Positions 1 to 6,239 of a DNA stretch of 7,214 nt are shown here, in pieces. The notes beneath the pieces were generated by a model. The model searched no databases and had not been told where the DNA came from. It saw nothing but the letters and a program-made list of their open reading frames with translations. How positions within the stretch are numbered: position 1 is the stretch's first letter; every line of letters starts with the position of its first letter. The translations under genes and the position numbers were made by a program. Source of the DNA: Halanaerobiales bacterium (lineage in GTDB: Bacteria; Bacillota_F; Halanaerobiia; Halanaerobiales; DTU029); contig JADQBV010000363.1 of the NCBI GenBank assembly GCA_016278415.1, forward strand, positions 1 through 7,214, written 5' to 3'.

Positions 1-37
1 GTAATGTTATAAAAGTAATAGTTAATGTTTTTTTCAT
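1..37 (-). CDS. 5' end of a gene, probably exported protein (partial)
   Basis: Only the first 12 codons lie in the window, reading MKKTLTITFITL. The start is supported by a perfect AGGAGG Shine-Dalgarno at 44-49, 6 nt before the ATG. The two lysines followed by a run of hydrophobic and small residues look like the beginning of a signal peptide or membrane anchor, so the product is probably exported or a lipoprotein such as a solute-binding protein or another glycosidase; the function cannot be read from this much. It lies downstream of the LacI gene on the same strand, and a copy of the LacI-type operator stands 144 nt ahead of its start. It is therefore probably another member of the same beta-glucan regulon. 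Confidence 0.7.
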   Translation of the reverse strand, partial: MKKTLTITFITL

Positions 38-86
38 TATAATCCTCCTAATTTTTAATTATCAAATCGATAGTCCTTTATTTTAT

Positions 87-142
87 AAAATGATCACAAT
101 TTTATACCCTTTCCCCCTTTCTTCTATGTACTTGATCATTTT
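87..142 (-). repeat. 10-bp perfect inverted repeat in leader of the left-hand gene
   Basis: The arms AAAATGATCA (87-96) and TGATCATTTT (133-142) are perfectly complementary and separated by 36 nt. Each arm also contains the palindrome TGATCA. On the transcribed strand the loop holds a 19-nt all-purine run at 107-125 (AGAAGAAAGGGGGAAAGGG). The element lies between the operator at 181-194 and the start codon at 37, so it would be in the 5' untranslated RNA if the promoter is where proposed. It could be an RNA stem or a paired protein-binding site; the role is unknown. Confidence 0.4.
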
Positions 143-180
143 GAAAACCCAAAATTTTAAAAAAATAAATCAGCTAAAAT

Positions 181-194
181 TGGGAGCGTTCCCA
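181..194. promoter_or_regulatory. LacI-family operator, left copy
   Basis: TGGGAGCGTTCCCA is a 14-bp palindrome with one imperfect base pair and a central CG, the usual form of a LacI-family operator. It shares 13 consecutive bases with the copy at 1282-1295 in front of the LacI gene. It lies 52 bp beyond the end of the LacI coding region and upstream of the gene starting at 37, so it probably controls that gene. Confidence 0.75.
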
Positions 195-206
195 TTAATA
201 ATGACT

Positions 207-236
207 TATATATATAATTAATTACTTACCTGTATA
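207..236 (-). promoter_or_regulatory. possible promoter of the left-hand gene
   Basis: On the minus strand TATACA (231-236, four of six matches to the -35 consensus) is followed after 18 bp by TATATA (207-212, five of six matches to the -10 consensus). Transcription would start near position 200, putting the operator at 181-194 just downstream of the start. This is the same geometry as the much clearer lacI promoter. The surrounding DNA is very AT-rich, so chance matches are easy and the call is tentative. Confidence 0.35.
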
Positions 237-246
237 TAATTATTAG

Positions 247-1263
247 CTAGGTAGATAGATTCTTAACAGATTGTCCTTTAATGAATTCCATATTAAAAAC
301 TATTTTTTCCGGATATACATCATTATTATGCTCAATTATATTTATTAATAACTCCATACCTGTATATCCCATTTTATATCGAGGCTGACTTAATGTAGTT
401 AGCTGTGGATCAATTAATGATAATTCCCTAATATTATCACAACCCACAATTGATATATCATCTGGTACTTTTATACCCTTTTCCTTAAACACTGCAAGGC
501 CACCTAGTGCCATACCATCATTGGAATAAAATATTGCAGTAACGTCATTACAATTATCAATTATTTTCTGAGTTGCTAGGTAACCACTCTTTTTAGTAAA
601 ATCACCTTGATATATTAACTCACCTGTAATTTCTATATTAAACTCATCAAGTGCATTTTTATAGCCTTTATAACGATTTAATGCAGCCTGCATATTATTA
701 GGTCCCATTACCAGCGCAATCTTACGGTGTCCATTTTCCAGCAAATGTTTTGTAAGTATGTAGGCACCATTTACATTATCAACATTGACCGTTGGTATAA
801 TATTTTTGTCTAGCATTCTATCAATAATAACTATAGGTGTCTTTTCACTTTCTAGAAATTCTATATATGAATCTGGTATATTACGACCACTTATTAGTAA
901 AATGCCATCAGTTCTATCCTCTTCTAAAAACTTCAAATAACGCCACTCATCTTTTACATGCCAATTACTACTTACAAGCATCATATTATAATTACTCTTA
1001 ACCCCAATATCTTGAGCTCCTTTAATAAATTGCAAGAAAAAAGGGTCGGTTATATCAGGCACAACAAGACCAATAGTATGCGTTTTTTTTGTAACCAGAC
1101 TACGCGCAGAACTATTAGGGTAATAATTCATTTGTTCCATGACTTTAAGAACTTTCTTTCTGGTTTTTTCATTTACACTTTCTTTATCATTTAGTACTCT
1201 GGAGACTGTACTTTTCGATACTCCAGCCTTTTTAGCTACATCGAATATTGTAATACTACCCAT
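247..1263 (-). CDS. LacI/GalR-family transcriptional regulator of the beta-glucan locus
   Basis: This is a 338-residue DNA-binding regulator of usual LacI-family length. The N-terminal helix-turn-helix is textbook (residues 4-25, TIFDVAKKAGVSKSTVSRVL), followed by a hinge helix with the NSSARSL signature at 50-56, where Leu56 would intercalate in the minor groove of the central CG. Residues 62-335 form a periplasmic-binding-protein-like sugar-sensing domain, with IGLVVPDITDPFF at 64-76, typical GHRKIALV (178-185) and SIVGCDN (271-277) segments, and a C-terminal LTTLSQP (288-294). The ATG is preceded by AAGGA (1272-1276) with 8 nt spacing. The effector is probably a glucoside or laminari-oligosaccharide, inferred from the neighbouring GH16 and GH3 genes. 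An operator 18 bp upstream of its start suggests autoregulation. The stop is TAG, and no clear terminator follows. Confidence 0.93.
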   Translation of the reverse strand: MGSITIFDVAKKAGVSKSTVSRVLNDKESVNEKTRKKVLKVMEQMNYYPNSSARSLVTKKTHTIGLVVPDITDPFFLQFIKGAQDIGVKSNYNMMLVSSNWHVKDEWRYLKFLEEDRTDGILLISGRNIPDSYIEFLESEKTPIVIIDRMLDKNIIPTVNVDNVNGAYILTKHLLENGHRKIALVMGPNNMQAALNRYKGYKNALDEFNIEITGELIYQGDFTKKSGYLATQKIIDNCNDVTAIFYSNDGMALGGLAVFKEKGIKVPDDISIVGCDNIRELSLIDPQLTTLSQPRYKMGYTGMELLINIIEHNNDVYPEKIVFNMEFIKGQSVKNLST

Positions 1264-1281
1264 ATTATCATTCCTTACCCT

Positions 1282-1295
1282 TGGGAGCGTTCCCG
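1282..1295. promoter_or_regulatory. LacI-family operator in front of the regulator gene
   Basis: TGGGAGCGTTCCCG carries the same 13-bp core as the site at 181-194, with a central CG and near dyad symmetry (GGGAAC and GGGAGC half sites). It sits between the consensus lacI promoter and the lacI start codon, about +9 to +22 relative to the predicted transcription start. Repressor bound here could block initiation or early elongation, so the simplest reading is negative autoregulation. Confidence 0.8.
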
Positions 1296-1310
1296 CTTTT
1301 CTTAATTATA

Positions 1311-1339
1311 ATTATATTATTAATGATATGATATGTCAA
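1311..1339 (-). promoter_or_regulatory. consensus sigma-70/sigma-A promoter of the LacI-family gene
   Basis: On the minus strand TTGACA (1334-1339) and TATAAT (1311-1316) are both perfect consensus hexamers separated by exactly 17 bp. Initiation is expected near 1304, about 40 nt before the lacI ATG, and the operator lies just downstream. The promoter stands in the short gap between the GH3 tail and lacI, so the regulator can be expressed independently of the upstream operon. Confidence 0.85.
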
Positions 1340-1403
1340 GAAGTTAAAAAATATTATTAAGATGACTGCCTTCCATAATCAGTTCTTCAAAATAGCAGTA
1401 TTA

Positions 1404-1532
1404 TCAATTTTTTGTTTTTAATCCATATCCATATTTAAAAAGCGGATTATACTCTTTATCACCATAAACTATTGGTAACTGTGAAATATCTCTCGGCCAG
1501 GTTATAGGTAATTTACCTGAAAAGTTATAATC
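1404..1532 (-). pseudogene. C-terminal tail of the GH3 gene, cut off by an in-frame TGA
   Basis: Reading straight on from the TGA at 1533-1535, with no frame change, gives 42 further codons ending at a TGA (1404-1406). They start DYNFSGKLPITWPRD and end with FKYGYGLKTKN. This is the normal C-terminal segment of GH3 beta-glucosidases (G-D-Y-x-x-S-G-K-L-P followed by a Y-G-x-G-L motif), which completes the alpha/beta sandwich domain. Family members usually have Gly where the TGA stands, and GGA to TGA is a single substitution. No separate start codon or ribosome binding site is evident, so the segment is made only if the TGA is an error or is read through. Confidence 0.85.
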
Positions 1533-3230
1533 TCAAAAAATTACATCAGCTACACCGTTCCCTTCTGTACCTGGTAACCAGGCAGCAACAAAGGCATCCC
1601 AGTTATCGAGTTGTTCACTAATAATTAAAGGCCTACCTGATACCATAATAACAACAACTGGTACACCTGCCCCTTTAGCCTTCTCTAGCTCTCCTATATC
1701 GGAATAAGATAACTGTAAACTACTATTATCCCCTATACCCTCAGCATAAGGTTTTTCACCAATAACTACTATAGCAACATCTGCCTCTTCTAGGTCACTT
1801 ACAATATTTTCACTTCTATCTACAGCTGATTTTATACCTTCCAATATAGTCGTACCTTCTGTAATATCACCACTTTGGCCCTGCCACGTGATAGTCCAGC
1901 CACCACACTGGTTACCCAGATCATCTGCATTTACACCACCAACATAAATTTTACTTTCTTTACTTAATGGTAGAATATTATTTTTATTTTTGAGTAAGAC
2001 AAGTGATTTCCTTACTGCTTCCCTGGCAACTTTACGGTGCTCTTTAGAACCAATAATATCATCATAAAGCAAGTACCTATTGGCATATGGTTCTTCAAAT
2101 AGTCCAGCCTTAAATTTAATGCTTAAAATTCTCCTAACAGCATCATCAATTCTTTTTTGACTAACTTCTTCATATTCAACAGCTTCTTTTAGTATGTGAG
2201 TAAATTCAACCCAATTATTAGGTTCCATAAACATATCTACTCCAGCATTAACAGCCTTAACCACTTTTTCATAATAGTCAAAACCTTTAATTTCATTAAT
2301 TGCCTCCCAATCAGAAATTATGTAACCATCAAACCCTAATTCTCCTTTAAGTACATCCATTAAAAGATATTTATGTGCATGCATTTTGGTACCCTGATAG
2401 CTACTAAAAGAAGCCATAATTGTGCCAACACCAGCATCAATAGCCTCTAAATATCCAGATAGATGTATTTCCCTGAGCTCTTCTTCAGAAATAGTAACAT
2501 CTCCTCTATCAATTCTATAGTTGGCATCACCAGTTCCCCATTCAGTTGCACCATCAGCAATAAAATGTTTAGCTGTTCCAACAAGGTATCTGCCACTCAT
2601 CTCATTATTAGGTCCCTGGAGCCCTTTAATATAAGAAGCGGTTAGTAAGCTCTGTAGCTCTGGTGATTCTCCATAACTTTCATACGTTCTTCCCCATCTA
2701 ATATCACGAACAACAGCTACACAGGGAGCAAAATTCCAGTTAAACCCTGTAACACTAGTTTCCTCAGCTGTAATTGCTCCGATCTTTTCTAATAATTTCG
2801 GATCACGTGTTGCACCTAGACCTATATTATGTGGAAAAATAGTAGCACCATATAAGTTATTATTACCATGTACTGCATCTACACCATAAATAATTGGAAT
2901 TGCCAATCTAGTAGCTAATGCCTCTTTTTGAAACTTATCATACATATCCGCCCATGCTTCAGCTGTATTAGGACTTGGAACTGAACCACCACCACTCAAG
3001 ATAGATCCAACTTTAAATTGCTTAACATATAATGGTGAAATCTTTCCTCTCTCAGCCTGCGTCATTTGTCCAATTTTTTCCTCAAGAGTCATACGACTTA
3101 ATAAGTCTTCAACTCTTTCTTCAATAGACAATTGAGGGTTTTTATAATCAAGGCTTTCTTCAGCGAAGACTACCCCCGAAAAGGACAAACTAATCACAAG
3201 TAGAAGTACAACAAAAATTTTATTTTTCAT
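1533..3230 (-). CDS. secreted GH3 beta-glucosidase, truncated by an in-frame TGA
   Basis: This encodes a glycoside hydrolase family 3 exo-acting enzyme that would release glucose from beta-linked gluco-oligosaccharides, here probably products of the adjacent GH16. I place the start at 3230 because GAGGTGA (3239-3245) lies 8 nt ahead and a signal peptide (residues 1-23, ending VVFA) follows at once; a 22-codon in-frame extension from a TTG at 3296 lacks these. The TIM-barrel domain includes RWGRTYESYGESPEL (178-192), KHF (221-223) and the nucleophile Asp307 in ISDWEA. The second domain includes GGWTITWQG (443-451) and GEKPYAEGIGD (491-501), where Glu497 is the likely acid/base by analogy with plant exoglucanases of this family. 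No lipobox is seen, so the protein is probably released. It stops after 565 residues at a TGA, while the intact form would have 608. Both catalytic residues are retained, but the missing conserved tail probably destabilises the fold. Confidence 0.85.
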   Translation of the reverse strand: MKNKIFVVLLLVISLSFSGVVFAEESLDYKNPQLSIEERVEDLLSRMTLEEKIGQMTQAERGKISPLYVKQFKVGSILSGGGSVPSPNTAEAWADMYDKFQKEALATRLAIPIIYGVDAVHGNNNLYGATIFPHNIGLGATRDPKLLEKIGAITAEETSVTGFNWNFAPCVAVVRDIRWGRTYESYGESPELQSLLTASYIKGLQGPNNEMSGRYLVGTAKHFIADGATEWGTGDANYRIDRGDVTISEEELREIHLSGYLEAIDAGVGTIMASFSSYQGTKMHAHKYLLMDVLKGELGFDGYIISDWEAINEIKGFDYYEKVVKAVNAGVDMFMEPNNWVEFTHILKEAVEYEEVSQKRIDDAVRRILSIKFKAGLFEEPYANRYLLYDDIIGSKEHRKVAREAVRKSLVLLKNKNNILPLSKESKIYVGGVNADDLGNQCGGWTITWQGQSGDITEGTTILEGIKSAVDRSENIVSDLEEADVAIVVIGEKPYAEGIGDNSSLQLSYSDIGELEKAKGAGVPVVVIMVSGRPLIISEQLDNWDAFVAAWLPGTEGNGVADVIF

Positions 3231-3311
3231 AAATGTACTCACCTCACCGAACGGATTATTTTTATAATTAAAATATTCTCTCATCATTAAAAGCAAATTT
3301 ATCCCTTAGAT

Positions 3312-3345
3312 AAAGAGAAATCATCAGTGATGATTTCCCTTCTCT
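3312..3345 (-). terminator. hairpin between GH16 and GH3: possible weak terminator or processing site
   Basis: The core at 3317-3337 is a perfect 9-bp stem (GAAATCATC / GATGATTTC) with a 3-nt loop. Five more pairs, one of them G-T, can form outside a 3-nt bulge. On the transcribed strand the 3' arm runs into TCTTTATCT, which is U-rich but not a clean U run. The hairpin lies in the 172-nt gap between the GH16 stop and the GH3 start. It may attenuate transcription into GH3 or protect the 3' end of the upstream message. The stem is AT-rich, so strong termination is unlikely. Confidence 0.5.
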
Positions 3346-3402
3346 TGTACTATCTTAGTCTTCTATTTAGATTTTTATCTTAGCTTGAATATTTTAAATC
3401 TT

Positions 3403-5316
3403 TTAGTCTACAGGAGTTATTTGCACTTCATCTATATATACTGTTGTCTCTGCAGCATTTGGGGTATTTCCAAAATTAAATGATAACTTAGGTGTATCAT
3501 CAGTATTTAATGAAATACCTAAAGTAAACTCCTGCATTGTATCAGTCAAATTAACATTTCCATCTCCATATACAGTCCAACTACCACCATCATGTTGTAC
3601 TAGAGCAATTATATCTCTATCGTCATCAGCTCTAGCCTTAAATGATAGTTTATATTCCCCTGCTGGTAATTTAACAAACTGTGCTAACTGTATTGCCCAG
3701 GTTTGATTACCGGTAGCTTTGATATCCATCTTATATTCACCATCTACAACTGAACCTGAAGCTCTTCCACCTTCACCAGTCCAGGTGTACCAATTATCTG
3801 GTGCTGAATCCATATTATTTTCTATTTCTTTATCGAAAGTTCCATTTACAACATCAATTTCAGTAAAGCCTGTATTTGATTCTTTATCCTTATTATAAGC
3901 GACTTCGTATGCTGAATCCCAGACTTCATCACCATCAATTGTATCTGGATCCACATCTTCATAAACCCTTATATAATCAACTTCCATTTTTTGTGGAAAT
4001 TTAGTTGTTTCATCAGGATATCCCGGCCAATTTCCACCAACAGCTAAATTTAGAATAAAGAAATGCGGATGATCAAATACCCAATCTTTTTCACCAATCT
4101 CGTATTTGTTAGCTACATGATATAAAGTATCATCTACATAAAATTCTATTTCATCTGAGTCCCATTCAATTGCAAAAATATGGAAATCATCATGGAATGT
4201 ACCTTCTTCTAGATTATAACCAGAGCCAACCCCTGGACCACCAGATATAGGACCATGTACTGTACCGTGAACAACTGATGGTTGATGACCCAGGTATTCC
4301 ATGATATCAATTTCACCACAGGCCGGCCATGTGTTTGTATCTATGTCATTTCCCAACATCCAGATTGCTGGCCAAATTCCCTGTCCGATAGGTAATTTTG
4401 CTCTGATTTCCATCCTACCATACTGAACCTCATATTTATCTTTTGTAACCATCCTGGATGAAGTATAATCAAATGTAGTCTTCATATCTGTATTCTGTTC
4501 TTCTTTAGCAACAATTACTAATTTCCCATCTTCTATAATTGCATTTTCAGATGTGTAATATTGTAATTCATTATTACCCCAGCGATCAGGTTTGCCATCT
4601 CCATTCCAGTCAGGACTTCCTTTTTCAAATGTCCATACTTCAGGATCTATGGTCTCAAAATCATCTTCCCAGACAAGCTCCCAGTTTTCTACCAAATTTT
4701 CATCTGCCTCAGTTAGAGAACCCTCTTCTCTCATGACTTCTTCCCCAGTTTTAACCCATTTAATATTATCAATATAATAGGTATCATTATTTAATAACCA
4801 ATATTCAAATCGAGCATTCTTATCAGTATCTTGATACATAGTAAATGTCAGCTCATAAGATGACCACTGATTAATCAAATTAAATGTTTCTTGAACATAA
4901 GCAACCCATCCCCTAGCAGCAGTACCGCCTAGTTTTATTACCAAAGCTTGACTATTAGTGGATTTAGCATCAAAAGTAACCTTATAAGTACTACCCCTTT
5001 CAATTTTAATAGGTGCTTGTAGTAACTGTACTGACCATTGATTAGGCCCATTATCACGTACATCAACCTTAAGTTGTTCATCTTCTATTGCTACCACTGC
5101 ACTACCTTCACCATTATTCAAAAATAATGCCCAACTACCCTGAGTATCCAGTACACCATTGTCTTCAGGACTTGCGTTTGATAAGGAATAAGTAAAATCA
5201 CTATTACTTATCAAGTTGTCCTCATTGGCCATCACGGAACTAAATCCAACAAATAATAAACAGACAATTAAAATAATGCTATAAGAAAAAGAGTACTTTT
5301 TCTTATTCCAAAACAT
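3403..5316 (-). CDS. secreted GH16 endo-beta-1,3-glucanase (laminarinase type) with two CBM4/9-like modules
   Basis: This 637-residue extracellular enzyme probably hydrolyses beta-1,3-glucan (laminarin type) or mixed-linkage beta-glucan. It has a signal peptide (1-30, likely cut after SSVMA). A CenC/CBM4-9-like jelly-roll module follows at about 34-187, then an acidic linker (191-212), the GH16 domain (about 212-453), another acidic linker, and a second CBM4/9-like module (about 489-635). The active site is GEIDIMEYLG: Glu335 nucleophile, Asp337 helper, Glu340 acid/base. The E-x-D-x-x-E spacing is typical of laminarinases rather than lichenases. WGNNELQYYT (246-255) and GIWPAIWML (313-321) are further family hallmarks. 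Cys19 lies in the hydrophobic core without a lipobox, so the protein is secreted rather than lipid-anchored. The ATG is preceded by AGGGGGT. It follows the MalG-type permease gene by 32 nt, so it is probably co-transcribed with the transporter. Family assignment is strong; substrate is inferred. Confidence 0.93.
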   Translation of the reverse strand: MFWNKKKYSFSYSIILIVCLLFVGFSSVMANEDNLISNSDFTYSLSNASPEDNGVLDTQGSWALFLNNGEGSAVVAIEDEQLKVDVRDNGPNQWSVQLLQAPIKIERGSTYKVTFDAKSTNSQALVIKLGGTAARGWVAYVQETFNLINQWSSYELTFTMYQDTDKNARFEYWLLNNDTYYIDNIKWVKTGEEVMREEGSLTEADENLVENWELVWEDDFETIDPEVWTFEKGSPDWNGDGKPDRWGNNELQYYTSENAIIEDGKLVIVAKEEQNTDMKTTFDYTSSRMVTKDKYEVQYGRMEIRAKLPIGQGIWPAIWMLGNDIDTNTWPACGEIDIMEYLGHQPSVVHGTVHGPISGGPGVGSGYNLEEGTFHDDFHIFAIEWDSDEIEFYVDDTLYHVANKYEIGEKDWVFDHPHFFILNLAVGGNWPGYPDETTKFPQKMEVDYIRVYEDVDPDTIDGDEVWDSAYEVAYNKDKESNTGFTEIDVVNGTFDKEIENNMDSAPDNWYTWTGEGGRASGSVVDGEYKMDIKATGNQTWAIQLAQFVKLPAGEYKLSFKARADDDRDIIALVQHDGGSWTVYGDGNVNLTDTMQEFTLGISLNTDDTPKLSFNFGNTPNAAETTVYIDEVQITPVD

Positions 5317-5348
5317 AGTATTACCCCCTAAAAGATTTTAGTGAAAAC

Positions 5349-6227
5349 CTAGCCTTTAGTTGCACCTTCTGTAAGACCAGAGATAAACTGCTTTGAAGCA
5401 ACTATAAAAGCAATAAACATTGGAGCAACAGCAAGTGTTGTTCCAACCATTTGTGCCCCCCAATTCTGGTCTATCTTACCACCAAGTTTAGAAAGGGCTA
5501 CAGGTATTGTATACAAATGATTCTCATGTAAAATTAACAGTGCTGCCATATAATTATTCCATGAACCTAGAAAAGTTATGATACCCAATGTACCAAGGGC
5601 TGGCAAGCTCATGGGTAATATGATTCTGATAAATATTTCAAATTCACCACAACCATCTATTCTAGCAGAATGCATAACATCATCAGGTATATCCTCCATA
5701 AATTGCCTCATCAAAAATATACCAAAGGCATTAGCAATTCCAGGAATAATTAAAGGGTAGAAAGTATTAAGCCAGCCAAGTTTACTCATAAGAATAAACC
5801 AGGGAATTATAGCCAATAAGCCGGGTATCATCATGGTGGCTAACATAACAAAAAACAAGTTCTCTTTTCCCCTGAAATTATATTTAGCAAAACCATAACC
5901 ACCAAGGGCGCAAAAGAATAAAGTAAATGTAGTTGTACTTGTAGAAACAAAGACACTGTTTAGTATATTCCTATAAAAAGGCATAGCCTCTAATAATGTT
6001 TTCAAATTTTGTCCAAAACTATCACCAAACCATATAGGAGGTGGGAAACTAAATATCTCTGTAGTGGATTTAGTAGCTAAAACAATCATATAATAAAATG
6101 GAAATAGGGTTATCAAAGCCCCAAAAGTTAAAATCAGATATAATATTACTTTGTTGACTTTTGCTACTAATTTTTCAAGAGGAGTTTTCTCCAAATAAGT
6201 CGTCTCTCTATTAATATTTGTTTTCAT
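5349..6227 (-). CDS. carbohydrate ABC transporter permease, MalG/UgpE type (CUT1)
   Basis: This 292-residue inner-membrane protein is one half of the transmembrane channel of a binding-protein-dependent sugar importer. It has about six predicted membrane segments (the first near 28-50, the last near 262-282) after a hydrophilic N-terminus. The cytoplasmic coupling loop that docks on the ATPase lies at about 185-210 (HSARIDGCGEFEIFIRIILPMSLP). It keeps the family's A-x-x-D-G-x(9)-I-x-L-P pattern, but the usual EAA start is HSA. The stretch ALGGYGFAKYNFRGK (107-121) is characteristic of the MalG side. Its ATG is 12 nt after the stop of the MalF-type gene, with the ribosome binding site (AAGGGGG) inside the gap, so the two are translationally close. 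Beta-glucan oligosaccharides are the probable substrate, inferred from the following GH16. Confidence 0.93.
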   Translation of the reverse strand: MKTNINRETTYLEKTPLEKLVAKVNKVILYLILTFGALITLFPFYYMIVLATKSTTEIFSFPPPIWFGDSFGQNLKTLLEAMPFYRNILNSVFVSTSTTTFTLFFCALGGYGFAKYNFRGKENLFFVMLATMMIPGLLAIIPWFILMSKLGWLNTFYPLIIPGIANAFGIFLMRQFMEDIPDDVMHSARIDGCGEFEIFIRIILPMSLPALGTLGIITFLGSWNNYMAALLILHENHLYTIPVALSKLGGKIDQNWGAQMVGTTLAVAPMFIAFIVASKQFISGLTEGATKG

Positions 6228-6239
6228 ATTTACCCCCTT

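Noticed and set aside
87..142. FNR or CRP site built on TGATCA
   Set aside because: Neither copy has the required spaced dyad (TTGAT-N4-ATCAA or TGTGA-N6-TCACA).
958..1360. Plus-strand open frames inside and beside the LacI gene (958-1194, 1139-1360)
   Set aside because: They lie opposite the firmly identified LacI coding sequence or the promoter region, and their products are low-complexity with no recognisable domain.
1340..1403. Rho-independent terminator after GH3
   Set aside because: Only a 5-bp ACTGC/GCAGT pairing with a loop of about 25 nt precedes a T run; this is too weak to call.
1495..1535. Selenocysteine insertion or TGA reassignment in the GH3 gene
   Set aside because: The position normally holds Gly, not Cys or Sec. 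The short stem possible after the TGA (AGGT/ACCT) is too weak and simply follows the codons. The restored GH3 frame itself ends at another TGA, and no other gene in the window needs TGA read as sense.
3231..3296. Longer GH3 start from a TTG at 3296
   Set aside because: The extra 22 residues would bury a clear signal peptide, and the GAGGTGA site with 8-nt spacing fits the ATG at 3230.
5226..5316. Lipoprotein signal on the GH16 protein (Cys19)
   Set aside because: The residues before the Cys (LIV-C) do not fit a lipobox, and the Cys lies in the middle of the hydrophobic core with a better signal peptidase I site at residue 30.
2463..5760. Short plus-strand open frames within GH3, GH16 and the MalG-type permease
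   Set aside because: All are antisense to strong genes, 60-65 residues long, and lack recognisable domains.
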